Positions 1-7,138 of a DNA stretch of 13,602 bases are shown here, piece by piece (positions within the stretch are counted from its first letter, which is position 1; every line of letters starts with the position of its first letter). The translations under genes and the position numbers were made by a program. Source of the stretch: Spirochaetales bacterium (GTDB lineage Bacteria; Spirochaetota; Spirochaetia; SZUA-6; DRHE01); contig JAFGFV010000248.1 of NCBI GenBank assembly GCA_016930895.1, positions 1-13,602 of the forward strand. Direction: 5' to 3'. Below the pieces are notes generated by a model. It made no database searches. It worked only from the letters and a program-made list of their open reading frames with translations, and was not told where the DNA came from.

Positions 1-9
1 GGCCCTCCC

Positions 10-717
10 TCAGCCGGATGGCCTGAGGGTTTCGACCATGTAGCGGATGTTGTCGCCTCCGCTGTCGAGCTCTTCCCGTTCGATCACGAAGACCAGGGAG
101 CGGTTGTCCGGGGCCAGGGTGACCTGCTTGATCCGGTAGCGTTTGACCCCCTTGCGCCAGAAGTCCGGCAGCCCGACGGTATAGGTGACGGTCTGTCCCG
201 CGGCCTTCTCGATGGCCACGCTCAGGTGAAACGAGCTCTCGACTTCCGCTCCACTGCCCCGACTCTGCTGGATCAGGGCGATGCGGTAGCGAAGGCCTGT
301 CTGGAAGTCCCGGAACTCCAGCTCGCTCTTGGGCTCCGCCCCGTTCAGGAGGATGTACACCAGCCGGCCCGTCAGCGTGTGGTCGACCCCCAGCCTGCGC
401 ACGAGCTCACCCGACTCGCCCAGGAGTGACAGCAGCGCGCCCAGGCCGCTCTGGCCCGGCTCCACGGGGTTCTTGTAGGTTGCGGTGCGCACACCATCGG
501 CCGCGAACCGGTTGGAGGCTACTTCCACGGCATAGAGCTCGGCGTAGGGGAGAGAGCTTTTCTCGCTCACTCCGTATTGGGCGAACATGAAGGTCCGGGC
601 ATCCGGGGAGAAGCCCAGGTTCTGGAACACCGCGATGTCTCCGGCCGAGAGCGCTGCCGGGACCAGCAGGGAGGCGAGAATCACCAGCAGGGGAACGAGC
701 AATCCTTTGACGCGCAT
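10..717 (-). CDS. DUF2259-like predicted secreted protein
   Basis: A protein of about 235 aa with an N-terminal signal peptide (MRVKG, then a Leu/Val-rich core ending near AALSAGD) and a soluble remainder. The segment just after the signal, FQNLGFSPDARTFMFAQYGV, matches my memory of the DUF2259 family of predicted secreted spirochaetal proteins, which read as NLGFS.D...F.FGQYG. The function of that family is unknown; export to the periplasm is inferred from the signal peptide. The frame stays open upstream to 864, but the start at 717 is preferred because AGGAG lies 5 bases before that ATG and because it places the signal peptide at the N-terminus. The gene is divergent from the membrane protein at 839. 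No cysteine lipobox is seen. Family recognition is by motif memory only. Confidence 0.75.
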   Translation of the reverse strand: MRVKGLLVPLLVILASLLVPAALSAGDIAVFQNLGFSPDARTFMFAQYGVSEKSSLPYAELYAVEVASNRFAADGVRTATYKNPVEPGQSGLGALLSLLGESGELVRRLGVDHTLTGRLVYILLNGAEPKSELEFRDFQTGLRYRIALIQQSRGSGAEVESSFHLSVAIEKAAGQTVTYTVGLPDFWRKGVKRYRIKQVTLAPDNRSLVFVIEREELDSGGDNIRYMVETLRPSG

Positions 718-802
718 AGGGACTCCTATAGACAGTATCGTATGATCCCCGGATTTCTGTAGAGTTTTCGGGGTCGAGTTGGCCAGCGCGGCCGCGCCGT
801 AT

Positions 803-831
803 TTGACGGCGATGAGAAATTCCCCTTTAAT
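803..831 (+). promoter_or_regulatory. sigma70-type promoter for the membrane protein at 839
   Basis: TTGACG (803-808), a 17-bp spacer, then TTTAAT (826-831). The next in-frame ATG is at 839, 7 bases after the -10, so the transcript would start at or next to the start codon. No Shine-Dalgarno sequence precedes this ATG or the alternative ATG at 812, which lies inside the promoter spacer. Confidence 0.5.
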
Positions 832-838
832 ACGACGT

Positions 839-1672
839 ATGATCCTGAGGTCCCAGCGCGTCACGGTCCTGGTCGCGATCCTGATCCCTGTCCTCCTGAT
901 TGCGCTCTTCGGGGCCGCCGCCTACCTCGCCCTGAGCCGGGATCTGGCCCCCCCGATGGGGAGCTCCACGAGCGTGCCGCGGTGGCTGCTCTTCCCTGCC
1001 CCGCAGGACCCCCAGGCCCTGTTGCTCAACCTGGTGGCCAGCCTGGGCGTGCTCCTGCTTTCGGCGCTTCTGGCGAATCTGGGGGTCCGCGGTCTGTACG
1101 CCAGGACGGCGGCCCCGGAAATCCTGTTCACCATGCTGTTCTTCGCCTCCCTCTGCCTGGAGGCGCTTCGTTTCGGGAATCTGGTCCTCCGCGAGAGCAG
1201 CGCCTCGGCAGCCGCAGGGCCGCTCCTGTCCCGGGTGGTGCTGTTCGGACGGCTGTTCGGGCTGATGTGCATCCTGGCGGCCAGCCTCTACGCGGCGGGC
1301 ATGAAGTACAACCAGTACCCCATTCTGATCGCTGGGATCCTCGTGCTCTCCTTCACGCTGGCCGGGACGCTTCCCCTGGATGGGACCCTGTTGGAAGCCA
1401 CCCTCCTGCACAGGCTGGGCGATCGCAAGGGGTACTTCTTCGTCACGATCCTCCTGGCGGCTCTGTCGGTGATCGACTACCTGATTGCGGTGCGCGTGCG
1501 CCGCAGCCGGCGCTTTCTGGCCCTCGCGGCCGCCGCCGTATGCCTGCTCCTAGGGCGGGAGCTGCTCCAGCGGGGCATCGCGCCCCTGCCCACCGGTCTG
1601 GGCGCCTTGCTGCTGGCCGGAGGCTACGCTCTGTTCGTGCGGAACATTGGAGTCTTTTACCTGTGGGTCTGA
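839..1672 (+). CDS. Multi-pass membrane protein of unknown function
   Basis: I do not recognise this protein. It is about 277 aa and strongly hydrophobic. A first membrane segment follows a short basic N-terminus (MILRSQR, then VTVLVAILIPVLL). After a loop of about 40 residues come roughly seven more hydrophobic stretches, separated by short charged loops such as HRLGDRKG and RVRRSRR, which look cytoplasmic. The C-terminus ends in an aromatic run (NIGVFYLWV). The arrangement of about eight helices with one large loop after the first could be a membrane sensor-like fold, but no signalling domain is attached. The frame also allows starts at 779 (TTG) and 812 (ATG). I chose 839 because the promoter at 803-831 overlaps the other two and none has a ribosome binding site. 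It converges on the kinase gene at 1733. Confidence 0.65.
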   Translation: MILRSQRVTVLVAILIPVLLIALFGAAAYLALSRDLAPPMGSSTSVPRWLLFPAPQDPQALLLNLVASLGVLLLSALLANLGVRGLYARTAAPEILFTMLFFASLCLEALRFGNLVLRESSASAAAGPLLSRVVLFGRLFGLMCILAASLYAAGMKYNQYPILIAGILVLSFTLAGTLPLDGTLLEATLLHRLGDRKGYFFVTILLAALSVIDYLIAVRVRRSRRFLALAAAAVCLLLGRELLQRGIAPLPTGLGALLLAGGYALFVRNIGVFYLWV

Positions 1673-1682
1673 CCGCGCGGTC
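1671..1682. repeat. 12-bp perfect palindrome at the end of the membrane gene
   Basis: GACCGCGCGGTC begins inside the TGA stop codon of the plus-strand gene and reads the same on both strands. It could form a short GC hairpin between two convergent genes. It has no T-run on either side, so a terminator role is only a guess. Confidence 0.3.
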
Positions 1683-1732
1683 GAATGCGGGGAGCTGCGG
1701 CCCGGTCGAACAGCGGGGTCTATGAGCGGGGT

Positions 1733-2362
1733 TTATATGCCCAGGATTCTGGCTGCCAGGAAACCCGTTCCCACGGGCAGGAGCAGGTTGTCGAAGTCTT
1801 TGACCGGGACCAGCTCGAGAATCGTGGCGGCCAAGGCGATCAGCAGGGAGGTCGAGGCGCTGCGGGTCAGGTGCCAGCTCGCCAGGAACACGGCGCCGAA
1901 GCACGCGGCGCTGCCGGCCACGGTTTTGCCGCGCAGATATGGGATGGGCACGCTGCGGAAGAGCTTGCCCCCCAGGCTGGCCAATCCGTCGCCGAAGGCC
2001 AGGGCCCAGATGGCTACCGCAGCGGCCTCGGACGGGTACAGCAGCAGGGCCAGCATGGCCCCGAGCCCGAGGGTGACCGGACCCAGGACGAACCGGCCCT
2101 CGTCGCGTTCCCGGGAGGCGATGACGGTGAGGTCGGAGACGAGGAAGACCATCCGTCCTTCCCGGCGCAGCTTCTCGGCGAAGATGTAGAACAGCGTGCC
2201 CCCGCCCAGGACCATCATCGTGGCGCCCAGGTCGTAGGCGGCCAGGAGGGGCACGAAGGCGATGAGCAGGTGCAGCGCCTTGCGCACCAGCTCGCCCGCG
2301 AGGGATTCGGCGGTAACGTTTTGCCCGATCAGAGGCCTGACGAGAGCTGCAGCGCGTTCCAT
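1733..2362 (-). CDS. CTP-dependent diacylglycerol/polyprenol kinase family protein (COG0170-like)
   Basis: A 209-aa integral membrane protein with the signatures of the SEC59/DGK1/phytol kinase group, which phosphorylates lipid alcohols such as diacylglycerol, dolichol or phytol, typically with CTP. Visible motifs are ELVRKALHL (24-32), RDEGRFVLGPVT (86-97), ALAFGDGLASLGGK (120-133), GKTVAGS (145-151) and ELVPVKDFDNLLLP (183-196). The FGDGLA and GK(T)..GS pair is diagnostic of the family. Length is normal for bacterial members. The lipid substrate cannot be read from the sequence; a role in recycling diacylglycerol released by envelope biosynthesis is an inference. The ATG has no clear Shine-Dalgarno sequence, but TTGCAT and GTATTT lie just upstream. 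It is separated from lgt by about 210 bases and is probably transcribed on its own. Confidence 0.85.
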   Translation of the reverse strand: MERAAALVRPLIGQNVTAESLAGELVRKALHLLIAFVPLLAAYDLGATMMVLGGGTLFYIFAEKLRREGRMVFLVSDLTVIASRERDEGRFVLGPVTLGLGAMLALLLYPSEAAAVAIWALAFGDGLASLGGKLFRSVPIPYLRGKTVAGSAACFGAVFLASWHLTRSASTSLLIALAATILELVPVKDFDNLLLPVGTGFLAARILGI

Positions 2363-2368
2363 GGTCTC

Positions 2369-2397
2369 AAATACTCTTTCGGTATGATTGGATGCAA
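2369..2397 (-). promoter_or_regulatory. Possible start-proximal promoter for the lipid kinase gene
   Basis: Read on the minus strand, TTGCAT (2392-2397) is separated by 17 bp from GTATTT (2369-2374), which lies 6 bases before the ATG at 2362. The -10 is weak. A second candidate further upstream, TTGTGA (2522-2527), 16 bp, TATAGA (2500-2505), would instead give a leader of about 130 bases. Confidence 0.3.
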
Positions 2398-2572
2398 TAG
2401 TTAGACCAGCGATTCGGAAAGCGGGCTGCGTGTAATTGCATCTGTCGAAAGTGAATAAGAAGTCCCCACGCCCCCGTGCACGGCGCGTAAACCAAACCGT
2501 CTATAATAGTGCACTCTTTTTTCACAATCGTGGAGAGTTGAGACCCACGCCCGGCGGAATGTCGGAAGCTGA
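2398..2572. other. AT-richer intergenic stretch with no gene seen
   Basis: This gap between the lipid kinase gene and lgt is less GC-rich than its surroundings. It contains TATAAT at 2502-2507 (plus strand, with no good -35), a minus-strand TTGTGA/TATAGA pair, and the 10-bp palindrome CCGTGCACGG at 2474-2483. I see no convincing open frame, tRNA fold or known RNA. Confidence 0.4.
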
Positions 2573-3592
2573 CTACCTGAGCTTCTTGCGCAGCTTGCGG
2601 CGCGAAGGTCGCGCTGCGGCGAGCTTCGCTTCCTCGTCGCGGCGTCGGGTGGCCCGGTGCCGGAACCAGACGTAACAGCCGATCCCGGCCGCGATCATGA
2701 CGGCATTCAGGATCTGGCCCGTGGTGAAGTTCAGGAAGCTGAACTGTACCTCCGGGTTTTCCAGCGGCACCAGGCGGATGGGAAAGCCCAGCCCCTCGTC
2801 GGGCTGCCGGACGTACTCGATCAGGAAGCGCGCGAGGCCATAACCGATGATGTAGATGGACATGAGCTGGCCGTGGAAGCTGCGGCGCTTGCGGAAGATG
2901 AACCACAGGATGGCCCAGAGCACGACCCCTTCGAACAAGGCCTCGTAGAGCTGGGAGGGATGGCGCGGCAGGTTGACCATGCTTTGACCGCTCAGGTCCA
3001 TCCCGATCCGCCCGGCGAACTCCTGGACCCAGGCTTCCCCGGTCGGGTACCTCGGGGCCCCCGGGAAGATCATACCCCAGGGCAGGGTCGTGATCCGCCC
3101 ATAGAGCTCGCCGTTGATGAAATTGCCCAGGCGGCCGAAGGTGTAGCCCCCGGCGGCGCCGGTCACGATCATGTCTCCCCAGTCCCACACGGCGAATCGC
3201 TTGACCTTGAGGTAGATGATCGAGGCCACGATGGTTCCAGCCAGGCCTCCGTGGTACGACATGCCCGAGTATCCGACGAAGCGCAGCCGGCCCCCCTCCC
3301 TGGCTACGGGGACCAGGGCCTGCAGGGGATTGCGCAGGAAGTATTCTCCTCCGTAGATCAGCACGTAGAACAGGCGGGCGCCCACGAGCAGCCCGACGAT
3401 CCCCCAGAAGAAGAGGTTGAGCACGTCGTCCCGCTGCACTTCCAGGGCCCGCTGCTTGACCTGGATCTTGACGAGTTGGTAGGCCACGACGAAGGCGACC
3501 AGGTACATCAGCCCGTACCAGCGGAACGGAAGCCCTGGGATGATTTCCGGGCGCAGCCAGGCGGGAAACGGAATGTAGGCCAGGATCCGCAT
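2573..3592 (-). CDS. lgt: Prolipoprotein diacylglyceryl transferase
   Basis: Lgt transfers diacylglycerol from phosphatidylglycerol to the lipobox cysteine of prelipoproteins in the inner membrane, the first step of lipoprotein maturation. At 339 aa it is slightly long for the family because of a basic C-terminal tail (RRKLRKKLR). Diagnostic features are the family signature GRLGNFINGELYGR (153-166, holding the conserved Arg154 and Glu162), the YHGGLAG segment with His114, PRHPSQLYEAL (209-219) and EYVRQPDEG (259-267), along with multiple membrane segments starting with RWYGLMYLVAFVV. The ATG is preceded by AAGG about 7 bases upstream. The gene begins only 4 bases after the end of the broken CcdA-like frame, so it either shares that transcript or uses a weak internal pair, TTGCAG (3623-3628) and TAAGGT (3599-3604), 18 bp apart. 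Confidence 0.97.
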   Translation of the reverse strand: MRILAYIPFPAWLRPEIIPGLPFRWYGLMYLVAFVVAYQLVKIQVKQRALEVQRDDVLNLFFWGIVGLLVGARLFYVLIYGGEYFLRNPLQALVPVAREGGRLRFVGYSGMSYHGGLAGTIVASIIYLKVKRFAVWDWGDMIVTGAAGGYTFGRLGNFINGELYGRITTLPWGMIFPGAPRYPTGEAWVQEFAGRIGMDLSGQSMVNLPRHPSQLYEALFEGVVLWAILWFIFRKRRSFHGQLMSIYIIGYGLARFLIEYVRQPDEGLGFPIRLVPLENPEVQFSFLNFTTGQILNAVMIAAGIGCYVWFRHRATRRRDEEAKLAAARPSRRKLRKKLR

Positions 3593-3596
3593 CGCT

Positions 3597-4140
3597 CTAC
3601 CTTATCCCTATCGCCGCCCTTTCTGCAATCCCGCCGCGTTGATTCAGCTCACGATGGTCAGCACCGCGCTTGACCGCCCGGGGCAGCTGCAGCACCACCC
3701 GATCCCTCCGCCCGCGCCGTATCGACAGGAAGTCGTACACGCTCAGGGCCGCGAAGACCAGGAGTACCGCCACCAGGGCCCAGCGGATCATGCGCGCCAC
3801 CAGGGGAAACACGGCGGCCATGCGGACGGCCTGGAAAAAGCCGAACCCCAGCGCCAGGTAGGTCGCGAACACCGCGACGGTGAAGAACACCCCGATCCAC
3901 AGGATCTCGCGACGGGAGCGGCCCGCCACCGCCAGGGCCGAGATCAGGAAGACCAGGGTGCTGAAGGCGCAGGGATTGACGCCGTCCAGGAGTCCCGCAG
4001 CCAGGACCGGCAGGACGGCGAGCCTGGCTTCGGAGGACGCCCCCGCTCTCCCGTTCGATCGCCCGCTCCAGGAGCTCCCGGCAGCCGCGGCAGCCGGGGG
4101 AGTAGTACAAGTCGAGGTCTACCTCGCCGCGCTCCGAGGG
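3597..4140 (-). pseudogene. Degraded thioredoxin/CcdA-like thiol-redox membrane protein
   Basis: Two reading frames carry pieces of one recognisable protein type. From 4140 down to about 4045 one frame reads VDLDLYYSPGCRGCRELLER, a thioredoxin-like start with a CxxC motif. From about 4050 down to 3597 another frame reads LAVLPVLAAGLLDGVNPCAF and then two or three more membrane helices ending FLSIRR, typical of the transmembrane region of cytochrome c biogenesis (CcdA/DsbD-like) proteins. The two frames would join if the five-G run at about 4040-4044 were one base shorter. Only about 20 residues separate CxxC from the first helix, where relatives have a whole thioredoxin fold. The protein also stops about 30 residues after the third or fourth helix, without the second conserved half and its reactive cysteine. 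There is no start codon near the CxxC frame; the first possible one in the membrane frame is a GTG at 3929, after the NPC motif. I infer decay by deletion plus frameshift. A sequencing or assembly error is the main alternative. Confidence 0.6.
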
Positions 4141-4538
4141 TAGTGCGTGCCCTGCGGCGACGCTTGTCCGCCGCCATGGGTCTGCGCCCGGACCTCGCCA
4201 CGAACCTCGTAGAGGGCGCTCGGGAGGTCCTGGCGGTCCGTGCGGACGATCACCTGCTTTCGGGGCTCTCCCCTGTCGTCCAGGGCGGAAAAGATTAGGT
4301 GCACCTGCTGCGAGCCACCGGCGGCAAGCCTCATGCTGACTGGGCTCGGCGTCAGGCAGTCGCAGGTGCTGACCAGGCTGACCTCCACGGCGCGATCGCT
4401 GCGGTTGGCGATGATGGCCCTGGCTTCCGCGGTCCGGCTGCCGTTCTCCAGGACGCCGAAGTCGCGGACCGGCGGGGAGATCTCGAGCACGGGACCCGAG
4501 CCGATCAGCCACAGCAGCAGCAAGGGCAGGGGATTCAT
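4119..4538 (-). CDS. DUF1573 domain protein, exported
   Basis: A 139-aa protein with a short hydrophobic N-terminus (MNPLPLLLLWLIGSG) that should act as a signal peptide, followed by one DUF1573 (ASH/Ig-like beta-sandwich) domain. Family features are VRDFGVLENG near residue 25, then NRSDRAVEVSLVSTCDCLTP (about 45-64), in the position of the common NTG...L.I..V..SCGCT, and a later VHLIFSALDDRG. The DUF1573 part ends at about EVRGEV. The last 25 residues look like out-of-frame sequence and overlap the CxxC frame of the next unit, so this gene may originally have been the N-terminal part of, or directly coupled to, the thioredoxin/CcdA-like protein. The membrane frame downstream is in the same reading frame as this gene. 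The biochemical role of such domains is unclear. There is no good ribosome binding site. Confidence 0.7.
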   Translation of the reverse strand: MNPLPLLLLWLIGSGPVLEISPPVRDFGVLENGSRTAEARAIIANRSDRAVEVSLVSTCDCLTPSPVSMRLAAGGSQQVHLIFSALDDRGEPRKQVIVRTDRQDLPSALYEVRGEVRAQTHGGGQASPQGTHYPRSAAR

Positions 4539-4635
4539 CGCGATTGGACCCGTCCAGCGGGAGGCGGGGGCTGGAGCCCGCCGCGGACACGCTCGGGCTT
4601 CGGGGGGCCGATCTGGGAGCGTGTTTCGGCGGCGT

Positions 4636-5103
4636 TCAAGCCCGCGTTCGGTCCGGCGGGAGCTCTGCCCGGCTTGCGGTCGCGTCGGGCGGAGGAACGC
4701 TCCACAGGAAGAGCAGGAACAGGAAGATCAGATCCACGATCGAGATCCCAATCACGGTCGTGTAGGACAAAAGCGAGGAGGAGAGTCCGAGGCCGACCGC
4801 CAGCTGCAGGTCCGTTCGCAGCGGTGACAGGAACACCAGCATCAGCCCCGCCAGGAGCCCCAGGAACTTGCCCAGACGCACCAGGTTGAGGAGCACGGCA
4901 AAGCGGACCGGATCGAGATACAGCAGGATCAGCGCGGCGGGCAGCAGGAGCTGGCCGCTTCCCAGGAGGACCAGCCAGTAGATCGCGCTGCGATCGGTGA
5001 GCAGGGTCAACCGCAGAGTGACCCCGACCGCCAGGAACAGCAGCACGAGTCGCGCCAGCTCCCACAGGGAATTGATCAGGAGGAAGAATCTCTTTATCTT
5101 CAT
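4636..5103 (-). CDS. Small membrane protein of unknown function
   Basis: I do not recognise this 155-aa protein. It has a basic N-terminus (MKIKR) and four hydrophobic segments: LARLVLLFLAVGVTL, YWLVLLGSGQLLLPAALILLYL (given in part), FLGLLAGLMLVFL, and the last around VDLIFLFLLFLW. A polar Pro/Arg-rich tail follows. No catalytic motif is visible. It is the first gene of the minus-strand run leading to DUF1573, the broken CcdA-like gene and lgt; a gap of about 97 bases separates it from the DUF1573 gene. A promoter is seen at 5183-5212, giving a leader of about 70 bases that contains a 7-bp inverted repeat (5132-5138 with 5148-5154). No Shine-Dalgarno sequence is evident before the ATG. Confidence 0.65.
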   Translation of the reverse strand: MKIKRFFLLINSLWELARLVLLFLAVGVTLRLTLLTDRSAIYWLVLLGSGQLLLPAALILLYLDPVRFAVLLNLVRLGKFLGLLAGLMLVFLSPLRTDLQLAVGLGLSSSLLSYTTVIGISIVDLIFLFLLFLWSVPPPDATASRAELPPDRTRA

Positions 5104-5131
5104 ACTGTCATCGTGTGTAGTGCGGCTGGAA

Positions 5132-5154
5132 CGGCCGGCGGCAGTCTCCGGCCG
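5132..5154. repeat. Inverted repeat in the leader of the small membrane protein gene
   Basis: CGGCCGG (5132-5138) and CCGGCCG (5148-5154) are perfect reverse complements around a 9-base loop. It lies between the predicted transcription start (about 5176) and the ATG at 5103, so it could form an mRNA hairpin, or serve as a protein-binding site. Confidence 0.35.
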
Positions 5155-5182
5155 CTCGTGCGATCATCGGGACGTTGCGGGG

Positions 5183-5212
5183 AGTGTAGCCGCTGGGGCG
5201 GCAGGCGGTCAA
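5183..5212 (-). promoter_or_regulatory. sigma70-type promoter for the minus-strand membrane/DUF1573/lgt run
   Basis: On the minus strand, TTGACC (5207-5212), an 18-bp spacer, then TACACT (5183-5188). It points at the membrane protein gene starting at 5103 and lies back to back with the promoter of the protease operon. Confidence 0.5.
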
Positions 5213-5281
5213 TACGCAGCCGGGCGTGAAGCCCCGCCGTTGGCCTGTGCCCCTGTCGTCGGTCTGCGCCGGGAGCAATCA

Positions 5282-5310
5282 TTGAGCCGAAGGCGTTCCG
5301 GAGCTACAAT
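5282..5310 (+). promoter_or_regulatory. sigma70-type promoter for the protease operon
   Basis: TTGAGC (5282-5287), a 17-bp spacer, then TACAAT (5305-5310). Transcription would start near 5317, about 19 bases before the ATG at 5336, leaving room for the AAGGTG ribosome binding site. Confidence 0.6.
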
Positions 5311-5335
5311 TCCGCTGGAAAGGCAAGGTGAATCG

Positions 5336-6715
5336 ATGAGAGACAAGCCGGGAGGAGCCCGCGAGCGGACCGTCTGGATCGTCGTGACTGCGGCCCTGGC
5401 GGCCGTGGTGGTGCTGCTGACATTCACTCCGAGGGTCCTGGCGGGTGATCAGGAGGCGGAGACTCAGCGCCTGCTCACCAAATTCTACGAGGTCTTTCGC
5501 TTCGTCCAGGAGAACTACGTCGACGAAGTGGATCCTGAGATCATGATCGACGGGGCCCTGCAGGGGCTCTTCGAGTCCCTGGAGGATCCTCACTCCGCCT
5601 ATCTGACCGAGGAGGACATGCGCGACCTCGACGACACCACCACCGGGCGGTTCGGTGGGGTGGGTCTGATCATCTCCAAGGTCGACAGAGGGGTGGAGGT
5701 CGTGTCTCCGATCGAGGGCACCCCGGCGTACCGCGCCGGGATCAACGCCGGGGACATCATCGTGGCGGTCGACGGGGAGTCCGTCGTGGACCTGGAGATC
5801 GACGAGGTGCTGGCGGTGCTTCGCGGTGCGCCGGGCAGCCCGGTTACCATGACGATCCTACGGGGCAAGAGCCTGCGTTTCGACGTCGACGTGATCCGGG
5901 CCATGATCGAGGTTCCGACCGTCAAGAAGGCCATGATCCCCGGCGGGATCGGCTACCTGAGGATCATCCAGTTCACCCCCATCACCACCGAGCGGGTGGA
6001 AGAGGCGATCGAGTTCTTCCAGGACAACGGCTACCAGTCCCTGATCGTGGACCTGCGCAGCAATCCCGGCGGGCTGTTGGCCTCGGTAGTCGACGTGGCC
6101 GACTTCTTCCTTTCCCGAGGGCCCATCGTGAGCACCCGCTCACGGATCCCCGCGGAGAACCACGTATTCTACGCCAGCCCGCGCAACACGGTAATCCCCG
6201 AGGAGCTCCCGGTGGTCGTTCTGATCAACCGGGGTTCCGCCTCGGCCTCCGAAATTCTCGCCGGGGCCCTGAAGGACACCGAGCGCGGCACTGTCATGGG
6301 CGAAACCTCGTATGGCAAGGGGTCGGTCCAGCAGATCAAGAGGATCGACGGGGCCGGGTTCAGACTGACCATGTCGCGGTACTACACTCCCCTGGGCGAG
6401 AATATCGACAAGGTCGGGATCCAGCCCGACGTGGAGGTCCTGGAGCCGGAGCTCAGCGAGGCGGAGGAGCAGGCCCTGTCTCTGCTCATCGAGGAAAACA
6501 GGATCCAGGAGTTCGTGGCCGCCAACCCGGATCCATCCACGGAGGAGATCAGGCGTTTCGAGGAGAAGCTGGCCGCCGAAGGAATCATCCTGGCCGAGCG
6601 TTACGTCGAGCGGCTCATCCGTAACGAGATCAACCGGACCAACAACGACCCCCCGGTGTACGACCTGGACTACGACCTGGTGCTGCAGCGCGCCGTCGAG
6701 CGGCTGCGCGACTAG
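5336..6715 (+). CDS. S41 family C-terminal processing peptidase (CtpA/Prc type)
   Basis: A 459-aa serine protease that cleaves exported proteins from their C-termini. Order of parts: a short cytoplasmic start, one membrane anchor (about 13-36, VWIVVTAALAAVVVLL), a helical segment with DPHSAYLTEEDM, a PDZ domain (about 98-180, beginning GRFGGVGLIIS) and the S41 catalytic core. The core motif GSASASEILAGAL places the nucleophile at Ser303. YGKGSVQQ gives the general-base Lys328 and Gln332, with the Ser-to-Lys spacing of 25 seen in characterised members. The ATG at 5336 is preferred, although the frame is open much further upstream, because AAGGTG sits 5 bases before it, a promoter lies just upstream and the anchor then becomes N-terminal. 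It heads an operon with yjbQ, rsmE and the WecG-like gene. An anchored periplasmic location is inferred. Confidence 0.96.
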   Translation: MRDKPGGARERTVWIVVTAALAAVVVLLTFTPRVLAGDQEAETQRLLTKFYEVFRFVQENYVDEVDPEIMIDGALQGLFESLEDPHSAYLTEEDMRDLDDTTTGRFGGVGLIISKVDRGVEVVSPIEGTPAYRAGINAGDIIVAVDGESVVDLEIDEVLAVLRGAPGSPVTMTILRGKSLRFDVDVIRAMIEVPTVKKAMIPGGIGYLRIIQFTPITTERVEEAIEFFQDNGYQSLIVDLRSNPGGLLASVVDVADFFLSRGPIVSTRSRIPAENHVFYASPRNTVIPEELPVVVLINRGSASASEILAGALKDTERGTVMGETSYGKGSVQQIKRIDGAGFRLTMSRYYTPLGENIDKVGIQPDVEVLEPELSEAEEQALSLLIEENRIQEFVAANPDPSTEEIRRFEEKLAAEGIILAERYVERLIRNEINRTNNDPPVYDLDYDLVLQRAVERLRD

Positions 6716-6727
6716 GCAGCCCCGTCC

Positions 6728-7138
6728 ATGGCGGTCGCGCATATTCGGGTTCGCACCGGCGAGCGCTGCGAGCTCAGGGACATCACCGCGGAGGTGGGCA
6801 GAGCGGTCGAGGCAGCCGGCGTGCGGGAAGGGGCGTGCACCGTGTTCGTTCCGCACACGACCGCTGCGGTGACGGTCAACGAGAATGCGGACCCCAGCGT
6901 GGTGCGGGACATGCTGAAGGAGCTGGAGAAGATCGTGCCCTTTCAGGACGGGTACGAGCATGCCGAGGGCAACTCGGCCGCCCACCTCAAGGCATCGCTG
7001 GTCGGCCCCGCCGTGCAGCTCATCGTGTCGGGGGGGCGTCCGCTCCTGGGCACGTGGCAGGGGGTGTACCTGTGCGAGTTCGACGGCCCGCGCAGCCGCA
7101 CGGTCTGGGTGCAGGTTGTGGGCGGCGGAGGGCCATGA
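6728..7138 (+). CDS. yjbQ: YjbQ family protein (UPF0047)
   Basis: A 136-aa single-domain protein of the YjbQ/UPF0047 family. Some databases name the family secondary thiamine-phosphate synthase on the basis of E. coli genetics; its main physiological role is not settled. Clear motifs are VFVPHTTAAVTVNENADPSV (39-58, with His43 and Glu52), EHAEGNSAAHLKASL (77-91, with His78, Glu80, Asn82 and His86) and LLGTWQGVYLCEFDGPR (106-122). The clustered His/Glu residues are the presumed metal or active site. Length is normal. It starts 12 bases after the protease stop, without a clear Shine-Dalgarno sequence, so translation is probably coupled. Its end overlaps the rsmE start as ATGA. Confidence 0.95.
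   Translation: MAVAHIRVRTGERCELRDITAEVGRAVEAAGVREGACTVFVPHTTAAVTVNENADPSVVRDMLKELEKIVPFQDGYEHAEGNSAAHLKASLVGPAVQLIVSGGRPLLGTWQGVYLCEFDGPRSRTVWVQVVGGGGP

Noticed and set aside
2398..2572. A tRNA or SRP RNA gene in the AT-richer gap
   Set aside because: No cloverleaf arms, no GGTTCGA-type loop and no SRP core motif were found on either strand.
2657..3673. Long plus-strand open frame opposite lgt
   Set aside because: It is a shadow of lgt; the lgt signature motifs on the minus strand leave no doubt which strand codes.
4038..4046. Programmed frameshift in the thioredoxin/CcdA-like gene
   Set aside because: The G-run could allow slippage, but the missing thioredoxin core, the missing C-terminal half and the lack of a start codon fit decay or a sequence error better.
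4997..5335. Long N-terminal extension of the S41 protease frame
   Set aside because: The frame is open, but it crosses the divergent promoter region and the neighbouring minus-strand gene. The ATG at 5336 has a good ribosome binding site, a promoter and an N-terminal membrane anchor.
6140..6985. Long minus-strand open frame across the protease and yjbQ
   Set aside because: It is antisense to two well-supported genes, and its composition is that of a shadow frame in GC-rich DNA. No motif was recognised.
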